This document shows, piece after piece, positions 20,067 through 27,106 of a stretch of DNA of 64,000 bases. The first letter of the stretch is position 1, and every line of letters starts with the position of its first letter. Made by a program: the position numbers and the translations under genes. The notes under the pieces are model-generated. The model was not told where the DNA came from, searched no databases, and saw only the letters and a list, made by a program, of their open reading frames with translations. The stretch comes from an uncultured Pseudoruegeria sp. (lineage in GTDB: Bacteria > Pseudomonadota > Alphaproteobacteria > Rhodobacterales > Rhodobacteraceae), in NCBI GenBank assembly GCA_947498155.1, contig CANMJD010000001.1, positions 558,001-622,000 of the forward strand. The letters run 5' to 3'.

Positions 20067-22229
20067 CTAAAAGAAATTTTGTGGGTCAATATCAATGCTG
20101 AGGCGCAAATTATGGGGCTGCCGGATTTGCCCGACCCATTTCACCAGCGCCTGCTGAAGCGGGACCCCTTTTGCCGCCTTCACCAAGAGCCGCACGCGAT
20201 GCCGTCCCCGAATACGGGCAATCGGGGCCGGGGCCGGACCGAAGACCTGTGCATCGATCGCCCGCAGCGGCCCATCGCGCCGCGCCAGCTCTGCGCCGAT
20301 ATCAAACACCGCCTGAACGTCAGGAGAGGACAGGACGATGCCTGCCATGCGCCCGTAGGGCGGCACCCCGGCAGCCTCCCGTTCGCGGGCCTCGGCCTGC
20401 CAGAATCCTTCTTCATCGCCTGAAAGGATCGCGCGGATCACAGGGTGCTCTGGCTGATAGGTCTGCAACAACGCCGCACCTTTCTTTTCCGCACGCCCTG
20501 CACGGCCCGCAACCTGCCGCATCAGTTGGAAAGTCCGCTCTGCAGCCCGTAGATCAGACCCCTGAAGGCCGAGGTCTGCATCGATCACCCCGACAAGGGT
20601 TAAAAGTGGAAAATTATGCCCCTTTGCAACAAGTTGCGTTCCAATGATAATGTCAGCTTCCCCCGCGGCAATTTTGCCGATTTGCTCTTTCAGCGCCCGC
20701 GCCGACCCGAATAGATCAGAGGACAAAACCGCAACGCGCGCATCGGGGAAACTCTCAGCGGTTTCCTCGGCAAGCCGCTCCACGCCGGGGCCAACCGGGG
20801 CCAAACGCCCCTCGACCTCGCAGCTCGGACAGACTTCGGGCATGGGTTTGCTTTCTCCGCATTGGTGGCAGACCAGCCGCTTTAAAAACCGGTGCTCAAC
20901 CATGCGGGCGTCGCAGTGGTCACAGCCGATCTGATGCCCGCAAGCCCGGCAGATCGTCACCGGCGCATAGCCACGCCGATTGATAAAGAGCAACGATTGC
21001 TCGCCTTTCTGGATGCGCGACTGCACCGCCTGCTTTAGCGGATCGGAAATCCAGCGCGAGCCGGGCAGTTTTTCGGGCCGCATATCAATCGCGCGCATTT
21101 CGGGTAGTTCAGCCGCACCAAAACGGGACGTGAGATCAATGCGTTTGTATTTACCGGACTCTGCATTGGCCCAGCTTTCAAGCGACGGGGTGGCCGAAGC
21201 AAGGATCACCTGTGCCGAACAAAGCGACGCGCGCAAAACTGCCATGTCACGGGCGGAATAGAGCACGCCATCTTCTTGTTTGTAGGAGGTATCATGTTCT
21301 TCATCGACAACGACCAGACCCAAATCCCGAAATGGCAGATAAAGTGCGGATCGAGCGCCAACAATCAGGGATGCACCGCCTTCGGCAACCATGCGCCAAC
21401 AACGCCGCCGTTCGGTCAGGGTCACCCCGGAGTGCCATTCTGCCGCCCGCGCGCCAAACCGACGCTCCACACGATCCAGAAACTCCGCCGTAAGCGCAAT
21501 TTCAGGCAAAAGAACAAGTGCTTGCCTGCCTTTCTTCAAGCAGGCTGAAACGGCCTCCAGATAGACTTCGGTTTTGCCGGAACCCGTCACCCCTTTCAGT
21601 AAGGTGGTGGTATACTGGCCGGTCTCAAAGGCGTTGCGCAGCTGTTTCGCCGCGGCATCTTGTTCGGCCGACAAGGTAACTTTGCCAAAGTCAGGTTCCA
21701 GATGCGGATAGGGCAGATCGCGTGGAGAGTTTTCCTCGCGCACGACCCCCTGTTTCACCAACCCCTTGACCACGGAACTGCTGACACCGGCGGTTTCGGC
21801 CAGCTCTTTCAGGGTAAACGCAAGACCGCCGTATTCCTGTAAAACCTGCAGAACCCGTTGGCGGGCATCGGTCTGGCGATCCGGCTCTCCGGCGCCCAAC
21901 CGATAGATTTTTCGCATGGAAGGCGGATCGCCCAACCCCGGCGAGCGCGTGGCAAGGCGTAACATCTGTGGCAGCGGTGTGATCGTATAGCTAGACACTT
22001 TCTTAAGAAAATCGCGCATCTCTTCGGCCATCGGCGGCACATCCAATATGCGCGAGATCGCGCGGGCCTTGGACAGATCAAAACCGCCCAAACCCGCCCC
22101 CCAGACGACCCCAATCACCCTACGCGGCCCCAAGGGTACTTCGACAAAAGCACCCAGAAAACAGCCTCCTGCAGGCGCTTTGTAATCCAACGGCCGGTCA
22201 AGCGGTTGGGTGGTCAAAACAGCAACCAA
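20067..22229 (-). CDS. priA: Primosomal replication restart helicase PriA
   Basis: DNA helicase that reloads the replisome at stalled forks. Walker A is GVTGSGKTE, the DEAH-type box VVDEEHD. The zinc-binding region contains eight cysteines in pairs (CRACG, CDHC, CHQCG, CPSC), and the helicase C motifs include GTQLVAKGHNFP and QVAGRAGRA. From the TTG at 22229 the product has 720 residues. The frame is open upstream through NEQTYFDEGQ, which resembles the N-terminus of related PriA proteins, but no ATG, GTG or other TTG occurs before a stop. The start is therefore uncertain; see the findings. Confidence 0.95.
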   Translation of the reverse strand: MVAVLTTQPLDRPLDYKAPAGGCFLGAFVEVPLGPRRVIGVVWGAGLGGFDLSKARAISRILDVPPMAEEMRDFLKKVSSYTITPLPQMLRLATRSPGLGDPPSMRKIYRLGAGEPDRQTDARQRVLQVLQEYGGLAFTLKELAETAGVSSSVVKGLVKQGVVREENSPRDLPYPHLEPDFGKVTLSAEQDAAAKQLRNAFETGQYTTTLLKGVTGSGKTEVYLEAVSACLKKGRQALVLLPEIALTAEFLDRVERRFGARAAEWHSGVTLTERRRCWRMVAEGGASLIVGARSALYLPFRDLGLVVVDEEHDTSYKQEDGVLYSARDMAVLRASLCSAQVILASATPSLESWANAESGKYKRIDLTSRFGAAELPEMRAIDMRPEKLPGSRWISDPLKQAVQSRIQKGEQSLLFINRRGYAPVTICRACGHQIGCDHCDARMVEHRFLKRLVCHQCGESKPMPEVCPSCEVEGRLAPVGPGVERLAEETAESFPDARVAVLSSDLFGSARALKEQIGKIAAGEADIIIGTQLVAKGHNFPLLTLVGVIDADLGLQGSDLRAAERTFQLMRQVAGRAGRAEKKGAALLQTYQPEHPVIRAILSGDEEGFWQAEAREREAAGVPPYGRMAGIVLSSPDVQAVFDIGAELARRDGPLRAIDAQVFGPAPAPIARIRGRHRVRLLVKAAKGVPLQQALVKWVGQIRQPHNLRLSIDIDPQNFF

Positions 22230-22484
22230 CTGGCCTTCGTCAAAGTATGTCTGTTCGTTTTGCAGTGAATCAATCCCAAGGCTTTGACGATCAAGGTCTC
22301 AGGCTACCGTTCCCGCATGAAAAGGCCAAGTGAGCAATCGCGCACGTCGCAAGCAGCCCGCAGTTAGTCCACCAGCGACGCAGTCAGGCGACACCATAAA
22401 AATAAGTCGATCCCGCTTGCATTTTTTTCTCAGCATTCATGAAATATCAATGTATAAGGACAAAAAAATAAGCAGAGGCCCTGC

Positions 22485-23192
22485 ATGTCGAGCACAGTAA
22501 AAATGACTCACTCCCTACGTGAGCAAATCATGACCGACCCCGAAGTCATCCTCGAAGATAAGGATGTGATGCGTGCCCTTGTGGCGGCAAATGAAAAGGC
22601 GCTTGGGGGAAATATCGTTGATCTGCGCGGGATCGCGATGGAACGATTGGAAGCCCGCCTTGACCGGTTGGAAGATACCCATCGCTCGGTAATTGCCGCT
22701 GCCTATGAAAATCTGGCGGGCACCAATCAGGTGCATCGCGCCATCCTACGGATGCTGGACCCTTTCGAATTTGAACAGTTTCTTAAGGATCTGGACGGCG
22801 ATGTTGCAGAAATCCTTCGGGTTGATTGTATCCGTTTGGTGTTGGAAACCGTGCAGTCTGACGACGATCCGGTGGTCAACCGACTTGGCGACGTGCTTAG
22901 TGTGGCAGAACCCGGATTTGTGGAAAGCTATCTGACCAACGGGCGCGATGTGCCGGTGCGGCAGGTGACCCTGCGACAGGTCATTCCGGAAGGTCAGATG
23001 ATCTACGGAGAGGCGGCAGACTGGATTCGCTCGGAGGCCTGTATCCGGCTTGATTTCGGCCAAGGGCGCCTCCCCGGCATGTTGGTTTTCGGGGCCGAAG
23101 ACCCACATCAGTTCAAAGCCAATCAGGGCACGGATTTGCTGGCGTTTTTCGGGGGCGTGTTTGAGCGTGCCATGCGGCGCTGGTTGTCGTGA
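22485..23192 (+). CDS. DUF484 family protein
   Basis: A 235-residue cytoplasmic protein of the DUF484 (YigA-like) family, which has a GAF-related fold. An N-terminal coiled-coil segment (IAMERLEARLDRLEDTH, about 47-63) precedes the domain. The C-terminal sequence GMLVFGAEDPHQFKANQGTDLLAFFGGVFERAMRRWL is the typical end. It overlaps xerC by 4 bp (GTGA). In E. coli and many other bacteria the same gene lies before xerC. The biochemical role is unknown. Confidence 0.9.
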   Translation: MSSTVKMTHSLREQIMTDPEVILEDKDVMRALVAANEKALGGNIVDLRGIAMERLEARLDRLEDTHRSVIAAAYENLAGTNQVHRAILRMLDPFEFEQFLKDLDGDVAEILRVDCIRLVLETVQSDDDPVVNRLGDVLSVAEPGFVESYLTNGRDVPVRQVTLRQVIPEGQMIYGEAADWIRSEACIRLDFGQGRLPGMLVFGAEDPHQFKANQGTDLLAFFGGVFERAMRRWLS

Positions 23193-24109
23193 GCAACCTG
23201 TCTCCGGCGGCCACCGACGCCTTGGAGAATTTTCTGGCGTCCCAGCGCGCCCTTAAAAACAGTGCCGAGAACACGATTACAGCCTATCAGACCGATATTC
23301 TGGGCTTTATGGCATTTCTGGCAGGCCACACCGGCGGCACCTTTGGCATTGCCCAAATCAAAACTGTATCCCTGACGGACATGCGCGCCTGGCTGGCCCA
23401 TGAACGCGGACGCGGAAGTGCGGCCCGATCCCGCGCCCGCGCTTTGTCGGCAGTTAAAAGCTTTTACCGCTGGCTGTCAGAGCGCGAGGATTTTGATCCA
23501 ACCGCCGTGCTCTCGGTACGATCACCAAAATTCGCACGTAAAATCCCCCGTCCTTTGGCCGAAGACGCGGCAAAAGCCATGATTGAGACGGTGGAGTTGC
23601 AGTCCTCAACCACATGGGTGGCGGCCCGCGATACCGCGATCATCACCCTTATGTATGCCTGTGGCTTGCGCATTTCCGAAGCCCTTAGCCTGACCGGAGC
23701 AGATGCGCCGGTGCCGGATGTGTTGCGGATCACCGGCAAGGGGGGCAAGGAACGTATTGTACCGGTCCTACCGGCCGCCCAAAAAGCTGTTGCGGCGTAT
23801 TGCGCGATTTGCCCGTTCGAGCTTACTCCAGAGGGACCGCTGTTTCGCGGGGTGCGCGGTGGGGCGTTGAACCCGCGGCTGCTGCAGAAAACCGTTGAAC
23901 GGGCCCGGCTGCAACTGGGCCTGCCCGCCACAGCCACCCCCCATGCCATGCGCCATTCCTTTGCCACACATCTGCTGAATGCAGGGGGGGATTTGCGGGC
24001 AATTCAGGAACTTTTGGGCCATGCGTCACTCTCTACAACACAGGCCTATACTGCGGTCGACACCGCGCGGCTTCTGGATGTTTATGAAAAAGCCCATCCC
24101 AAAGGTTGA
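23189..24109 (+). CDS. xerC: Tyrosine recombinase XerC
   Basis: Site-specific recombinase that resolves chromosome dimers at dif together with XerD. The GTG start overlaps the DUF484 stop. The 306-residue product has an N-terminal SAM-like DNA-binding domain (about 8-100) and all catalytic residues: Arg161 (CGLRISEAL), Lys at 184/187 (GKGGKER), His252 and Arg255 (HAMRHSFATH), His278 (LGHASL) and the nucleophile Tyr287. Adjacency to DUF484 supports XerC rather than an integrase of a mobile element. Confidence 0.95.
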   Translation: MSNLSPAATDALENFLASQRALKNSAENTITAYQTDILGFMAFLAGHTGGTFGIAQIKTVSLTDMRAWLAHERGRGSAARSRARALSAVKSFYRWLSEREDFDPTAVLSVRSPKFARKIPRPLAEDAAKAMIETVELQSSTTWVAARDTAIITLMYACGLRISEALSLTGADAPVPDVLRITGKGGKERIVPVLPAAQKAVAAYCAICPFELTPEGPLFRGVRGGALNPRLLQKTVERARLQLGLPATATPHAMRHSFATHLLNAGGDLRAIQELLGHASLSTTQAYTAVDTARLLDVYEKAHPKG

Positions 24110-24148
24110 ATGATTGCAATTTAGCGCTGATTGTTTCATGTAGTCGCG

Positions 24149-24847
24149 ATGAACCCAAGAATTGCTGCTCTCTTTGTCCATTTTCTAACGGCGACCGGCG
24201 CTGTTTTTGCCATGTTGGCCATGCTGGCCGCCGTCGATGGCAAATGGAGTCTCATGTTTCTTTGGCTGGTTGTTGCCTTTGCCGTGGACGGCATTGACGG
24301 CCCCCTGGCCCGACGGTTTGACGTCAAAAAATACGCTCCACAATATGATGGCGTTCTACTGGATCTTATCATCGACTATCTGACCTATGTGTTCATTCCG
24401 GCCTTTGCGCTGTTTAAATCCGGCCTCTTGCCCGGTTGGGTCGGATGGTTGTCGATCATTCTGATCACCTTTGCCAGCGTCATCTACTTTGCGGATATGC
24501 GCATGAAAACAAAAGACAATTCCTTTGCCGGATTTCCAGGGTGCTGGAATATGCTGGTGCTTGTTTTGTTTGCGCTAAAACCTGCCCCGGTCGTCTGTCT
24601 GATGATTGTCATTTTTCTAACCTTTGCAATGTTCAGCAATCTGAAATTTATACATCCGGTGCGCACGGAACGCTGGCGGGCGGTGTCTTTACCCATGGCG
24701 CTGGCTTGGACTGGTTTTGCCGGTTGGGCCGCCTGGGTCGATTTCTCCCCAGAAAGCTGGGCCCATTGGGGCCTAGTCGTGACCAGCGTGTATCTGGTTT
24801 TTGCCGGAGTCGCCCAACAGCTCTTGCCGGTAAAGCAAGCCCCTTAA
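24149..24847 (+). CDS. pcs: Phosphatidylcholine synthase
   Basis: Integral membrane CDP-alcohol phosphatidyltransferase that condenses CDP-diacylglycerol with choline to make phosphatidylcholine in one step. The 232-residue product has about seven hydrophobic segments and the motif DGIDGPLARRFDV...YDGVLLDLIIDYLTY. That is the longer-spaced variant of the CDP-alcohol signature typical of Pcs rather than PgsA or PssA. A TTG start 18 bp upstream is possible, with no clear ribosome binding site for either start. It ends by overlapping the convergent ogt by 4 bp. The choline uptake cluster at 41.8-48.6 kb could supply its substrate. Confidence 0.9.
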   Translation: MNPRIAALFVHFLTATGAVFAMLAMLAAVDGKWSLMFLWLVVAFAVDGIDGPLARRFDVKKYAPQYDGVLLDLIIDYLTYVFIPAFALFKSGLLPGWVGWLSIILITFASVIYFADMRMKTKDNSFAGFPGCWNMLVLVLFALKPAPVVCLMIVIFLTFAMFSNLKFIHPVRTERWRAVSLPMALAWTGFAGWAAWVDFSPESWAHWGLVVTSVYLVFAGVAQQLLPVKQAP

Positions 24848-25299
24848 ATCAGCAGCCCCGCCGCCTTCTCATGGCGCAGCAAGGCCACTTTGGTTTCGAC
24901 CCCGCCTGCCCCTGAAAATCCGGTCAGCCCTTTGGCCCCCATCACCCGATGACAGGGGATAAGAATCGGGATCGGATTGCCACCACAAGCCCCGCCAACC
25001 GCCTGCGCAGAAGCACCGAGCTGTTTTGCAATATCGCCGTAGGTCAGGGTTTCCCCAAACGGGATGTCCCGCATCACCGCACAAACCGATTGCTGAAAAA
25101 CCGAGCCCGTCAGCCTTAACGGCAAATCAAACTGTTCCAGCCGACCCTCGGCATAGGCGCGCAACTGGCGACAGGCCTCCGACAGTACAGCTGACGGCGC
25201 ACCCGTCTCAACACCATCCCACCGCAATCCGATAATCGCTTCGCCGTCCGCAATGGGTGTCAATGCGCCGAACTGGGTCTGGACCGAAAGGCTAGACAT
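24844..25299 (-). CDS. ogt: Methylated-DNA-[protein]-cysteine S-methyltransferase
   Basis: Suicide repair enzyme that removes alkyl groups from O6-guanine. From the ATG at 25299 the product has 151 residues. The acceptor Cys116 is in IPCHRV, with the helix-turn-helix TYGDIAKQLG before it. The family Asn hinge region reads GGACGGNPIP, where many members have GxANGxNP, so an Ala-Cys-Gly replaces Ala-Asn-Gly. Starts further upstream are in frame (25317, 25359). The beginning overlaps the end of a possible small gene on the same strand by 8 bp. Confidence 0.9.
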   Translation of the reverse strand: MSSLSVQTQFGALTPIADGEAIIGLRWDGVETGAPSAVLSEACRQLRAYAEGRLEQFDLPLRLTGSVFQQSVCAVMRDIPFGETLTYGDIAKQLGASAQAVGGACGGNPIPILIPCHRVMGAKGLTGFSGAGGVETKVALLRHEKAAGLLI

Positions 25300-25444
25300 C
25301 AGATTGCCCCGCTTCATAGGCAACGCACTTGGCAGGCCCGTGCAGCGTGCGAACCTCAACAGGCCCGCAGAAAGTGGTGCGAGGAGTGCGCGCCCATCGG
25401 GTCAGGGTCGCCCTACGATCGCACAGCGTCCCTAAATCAATCAT
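25292..25444 (-). CDS. Possible small protein, coupled to ogt
   Basis: A 50-residue frame starting ATG at 25444 with AGGAGA nine bases upstream, a better site than that of ogt itself. It ends with TAG eight bases inside ogt, the arrangement expected for coupled translation. The sequence is basic, with three cysteines (8, 26, 40) and TTFCGPVEVRTLHGPAKC, which might be a small metal-binding fold, though four ligands are not evident. No family recognised. It could be a chance frame in a 5' leader. Confidence 0.4.
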   Translation of the reverse strand: MIDLGTLCDRRATLTRWARTPRTTFCGPVEVRTLHGPAKCVAYEAGQSDV

Positions 25445-25616
25445 CACCGGCTTCTCCTGACAAAAATTCAGATTTTCCAACTGCAATCTGACATCAATTG
25501 GCTGGAACTTTCAAATCAATCCCGCAGCGCCGTGGCCGTCACCCTGAATCGGGATCAGAAAACCGGCCTGTGGCGCAGCAAAAAAACCTGCTAACAATCT
25601 GATTTACCTGAAAAAA

Positions 25617-25693
25617 TGGCGCTCCCTGAAGGATTCGAACCCTCGGCCTGCCGATTAGAAGTCGGCTGCTCTATCCAGCTGAGCTAAGGGAGC
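25617..25693 (-). tRNA. tRNA-Arg (anticodon TCT)
   Basis: Read on the minus strand, the gene starts GCTCCCTTAGCTCAGCTGGA, with a D-arm. The anticodon stem-loop has a CTTCTAA loop, giving anticodon TCT, and a GGTTCGAATCC T-arm loop. The acceptor end AGGGAGC pairs with the start, with discriminator G and an encoded CCA at 25617-25619. TTTTTT follows directly, consistent with termination. It reads AGA codons, which are rare in this DNA. Confidence 0.98.
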
Positions 25694-25776
25694 GCAACGC
25701 CGTTGGACGTGGCATGTGTCTTACTGGCTTGCTGTCTGAACTTCAAAGTGAAATTTGATCCCCTCGGCAAAAAACC

Positions 25777-26391
25777 TCAGACCAATCCGGTATCGCGCGC
25801 GATCATCGCCGCCTGTGTTCGATTACGCGCCCCGAGTTTCCCGCAGAGTGTTTTGACATGCAATTTGATTGTTACCTCTTGCACATCAAGCTCATAGGCG
25901 ATCTCTTTGTTGGACAGCCCCCGACAGACTCCGGCCAGCACCTGATGCTCGCGCGGGGTTAGTTTTTGTGTGCCGATACCGCCGTCGGCATCTTCATCCA
26001 GAGTCAGAAATTCAACGGGGGCATATTTTTCACCAGAGGCCATAAACCGCGCTGCATTGGTCAGTGATTTTGCCGAAAGCGTCTTTGGAAGAAATCCCGC
26101 CGCACCGGCATCAAGGGCCTCTTGCGCGACGGATCGTGTCGCCACACCCGACATCAGGGCAACAGGCGTATCGCCCCCCGCCTGCATGGCTTTTTTCAAT
26201 CCCTCCAACCCCGACATACCCGGCATGTTGAAATCCAGAATGACAAGATCAAACCTGGCCTCCTGTGCAAGCGTGTCCAGCGCGCCTGACAAATCCCCAG
26301 CGGTAGAAACATCCACACCTGCTTCTTTCTCTAAAAGCATGGACATCATATCCAAAACAAGATCATGATCGTCCGCAATCAATACGCGCAC
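25777..26391 (-). CDS. LuxR/NarL-type response regulator
   Basis: A 204-residue two-component regulator. The receiver domain (about 1-120) has DDHD near the start, phospho-Asp53 in VILDFNMPG and the K of FLPKTLS. The C-terminal LuxR-type helix-turn-helix is LTPREHQVLAGVCRGLSNKEIAYELDVQEVTIKLHVK. It faces away from a secreted-protein/kinase pair starting 191 bp downstream on the other strand, which makes it the probable partner of that kinase. Confidence 0.93.
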   Translation of the reverse strand: MRVLIADDHDLVLDMMSMLLEKEAGVDVSTAGDLSGALDTLAQEARFDLVILDFNMPGMSGLEGLKKAMQAGGDTPVALMSGVATRSVAQEALDAGAAGFLPKTLSAKSLTNAARFMASGEKYAPVEFLTLDEDADGGIGTQKLTPREHQVLAGVCRGLSNKEIAYELDVQEVTIKLHVKTLCGKLGARNRTQAAMIARDTGLV

Positions 26392-26582
26392 AGAAAACCC
26401 TCAATATTCAATCAGTTCGGGGAAAGGACATATCCAAATAAGCAACAAAAGTCCCCTAGAATCCGTTGCCGGTTATTACTTATACTATCCAAAAGAATAG
26501 TTATATATGCGAAAGAGTAACACAAGCCTTTTGGCATACGGGATAGATATTTACGGACTATCCTGCAGAACATAGGTCGATC

Positions 26583-27095
26583 ATGCTGCGTTTGCTGAAA
26601 AATTTACTGTTTGTACTTGCCGTCTTCCTGCTGCCGCCAAGTGGGCATGCCGGAAACCTGCCCCCTGCAGAGGGGCCGGTTTTGCTGACGATCAAGGGGA
26701 ACATCCAGTCCACAAATGCAGTCGGCTGTCTTGAGCTGGATCAGGCGCAATTCAACACGCTGCCCGTGGCCTCTTTTACCACGTCGACGATCTGGACCGA
26801 GGGTGAGGCGACCTTCAAAGGGGTGCCTCTGAAGAAACTTCTGGATTTCGCAAAAGCGGACGGCAACCGGATCAAGGCCTCGGCGATCAATGACTATTCG
26901 ATCGAAATACCGATGGATTCGATTACCGATGACTATCCGCTCGTTGCCTATGAAATGAATGACACGCCAATGACCATCCGCACCAACGGCCCCTTGTGGA
27001 TTGTGTACCCCTATGATCAGTCTTCCAAGCTACAAAGTGAAACGATCTATGCGCGCAGTATTTGGCAATTGAACCGTCTAGAGATCATAGACTAA
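26583..27095 (+). CDS. Secreted molybdopterin-oxidoreductase-like (SUOX-fold) protein
   Basis: A 170-residue protein with a signal peptide (about 1-23, SGHAG). The rest resembles the Moco-binding fold seen in YedY/MsrP-like and sulfite oxidase-like proteins. Segments that suggest this are WTEGEATFKGVPLKKLLDFAKA, YSIEIPMDSITDDYPLVAYEMNDTPM and GPLWIVYPYDQS. The usual cofactor-ligating Cys is not evident: the one cysteine, in VGCLELD, lies earlier than expected. A catalytic role is therefore doubtful, and a binding role is more likely. It is followed after 11 bp by a histidine kinase on the same strand, so it probably modulates that kinase from the periplasm. Confidence 0.7.
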   Translation: MLRLLKNLLFVLAVFLLPPSGHAGNLPPAEGPVLLTIKGNIQSTNAVGCLELDQAQFNTLPVASFTTSTIWTEGEATFKGVPLKKLLDFAKADGNRIKASAINDYSIEIPMDSITDDYPLVAYEMNDTPMTIRTNGPLWIVYPYDQSSKLQSETIYARSIWQLNRLEIID

Positions 27096-27106
27096 GGACA
27101 AACCCG

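Noticed and set aside
25617-25693. tRNA-Arg as an attachment site of an integrated element
   Set aside because: No integrase, repeat of the tRNA end or foreign gene block lies next to it. XerC nearby is the housekeeping type beside DUF484.
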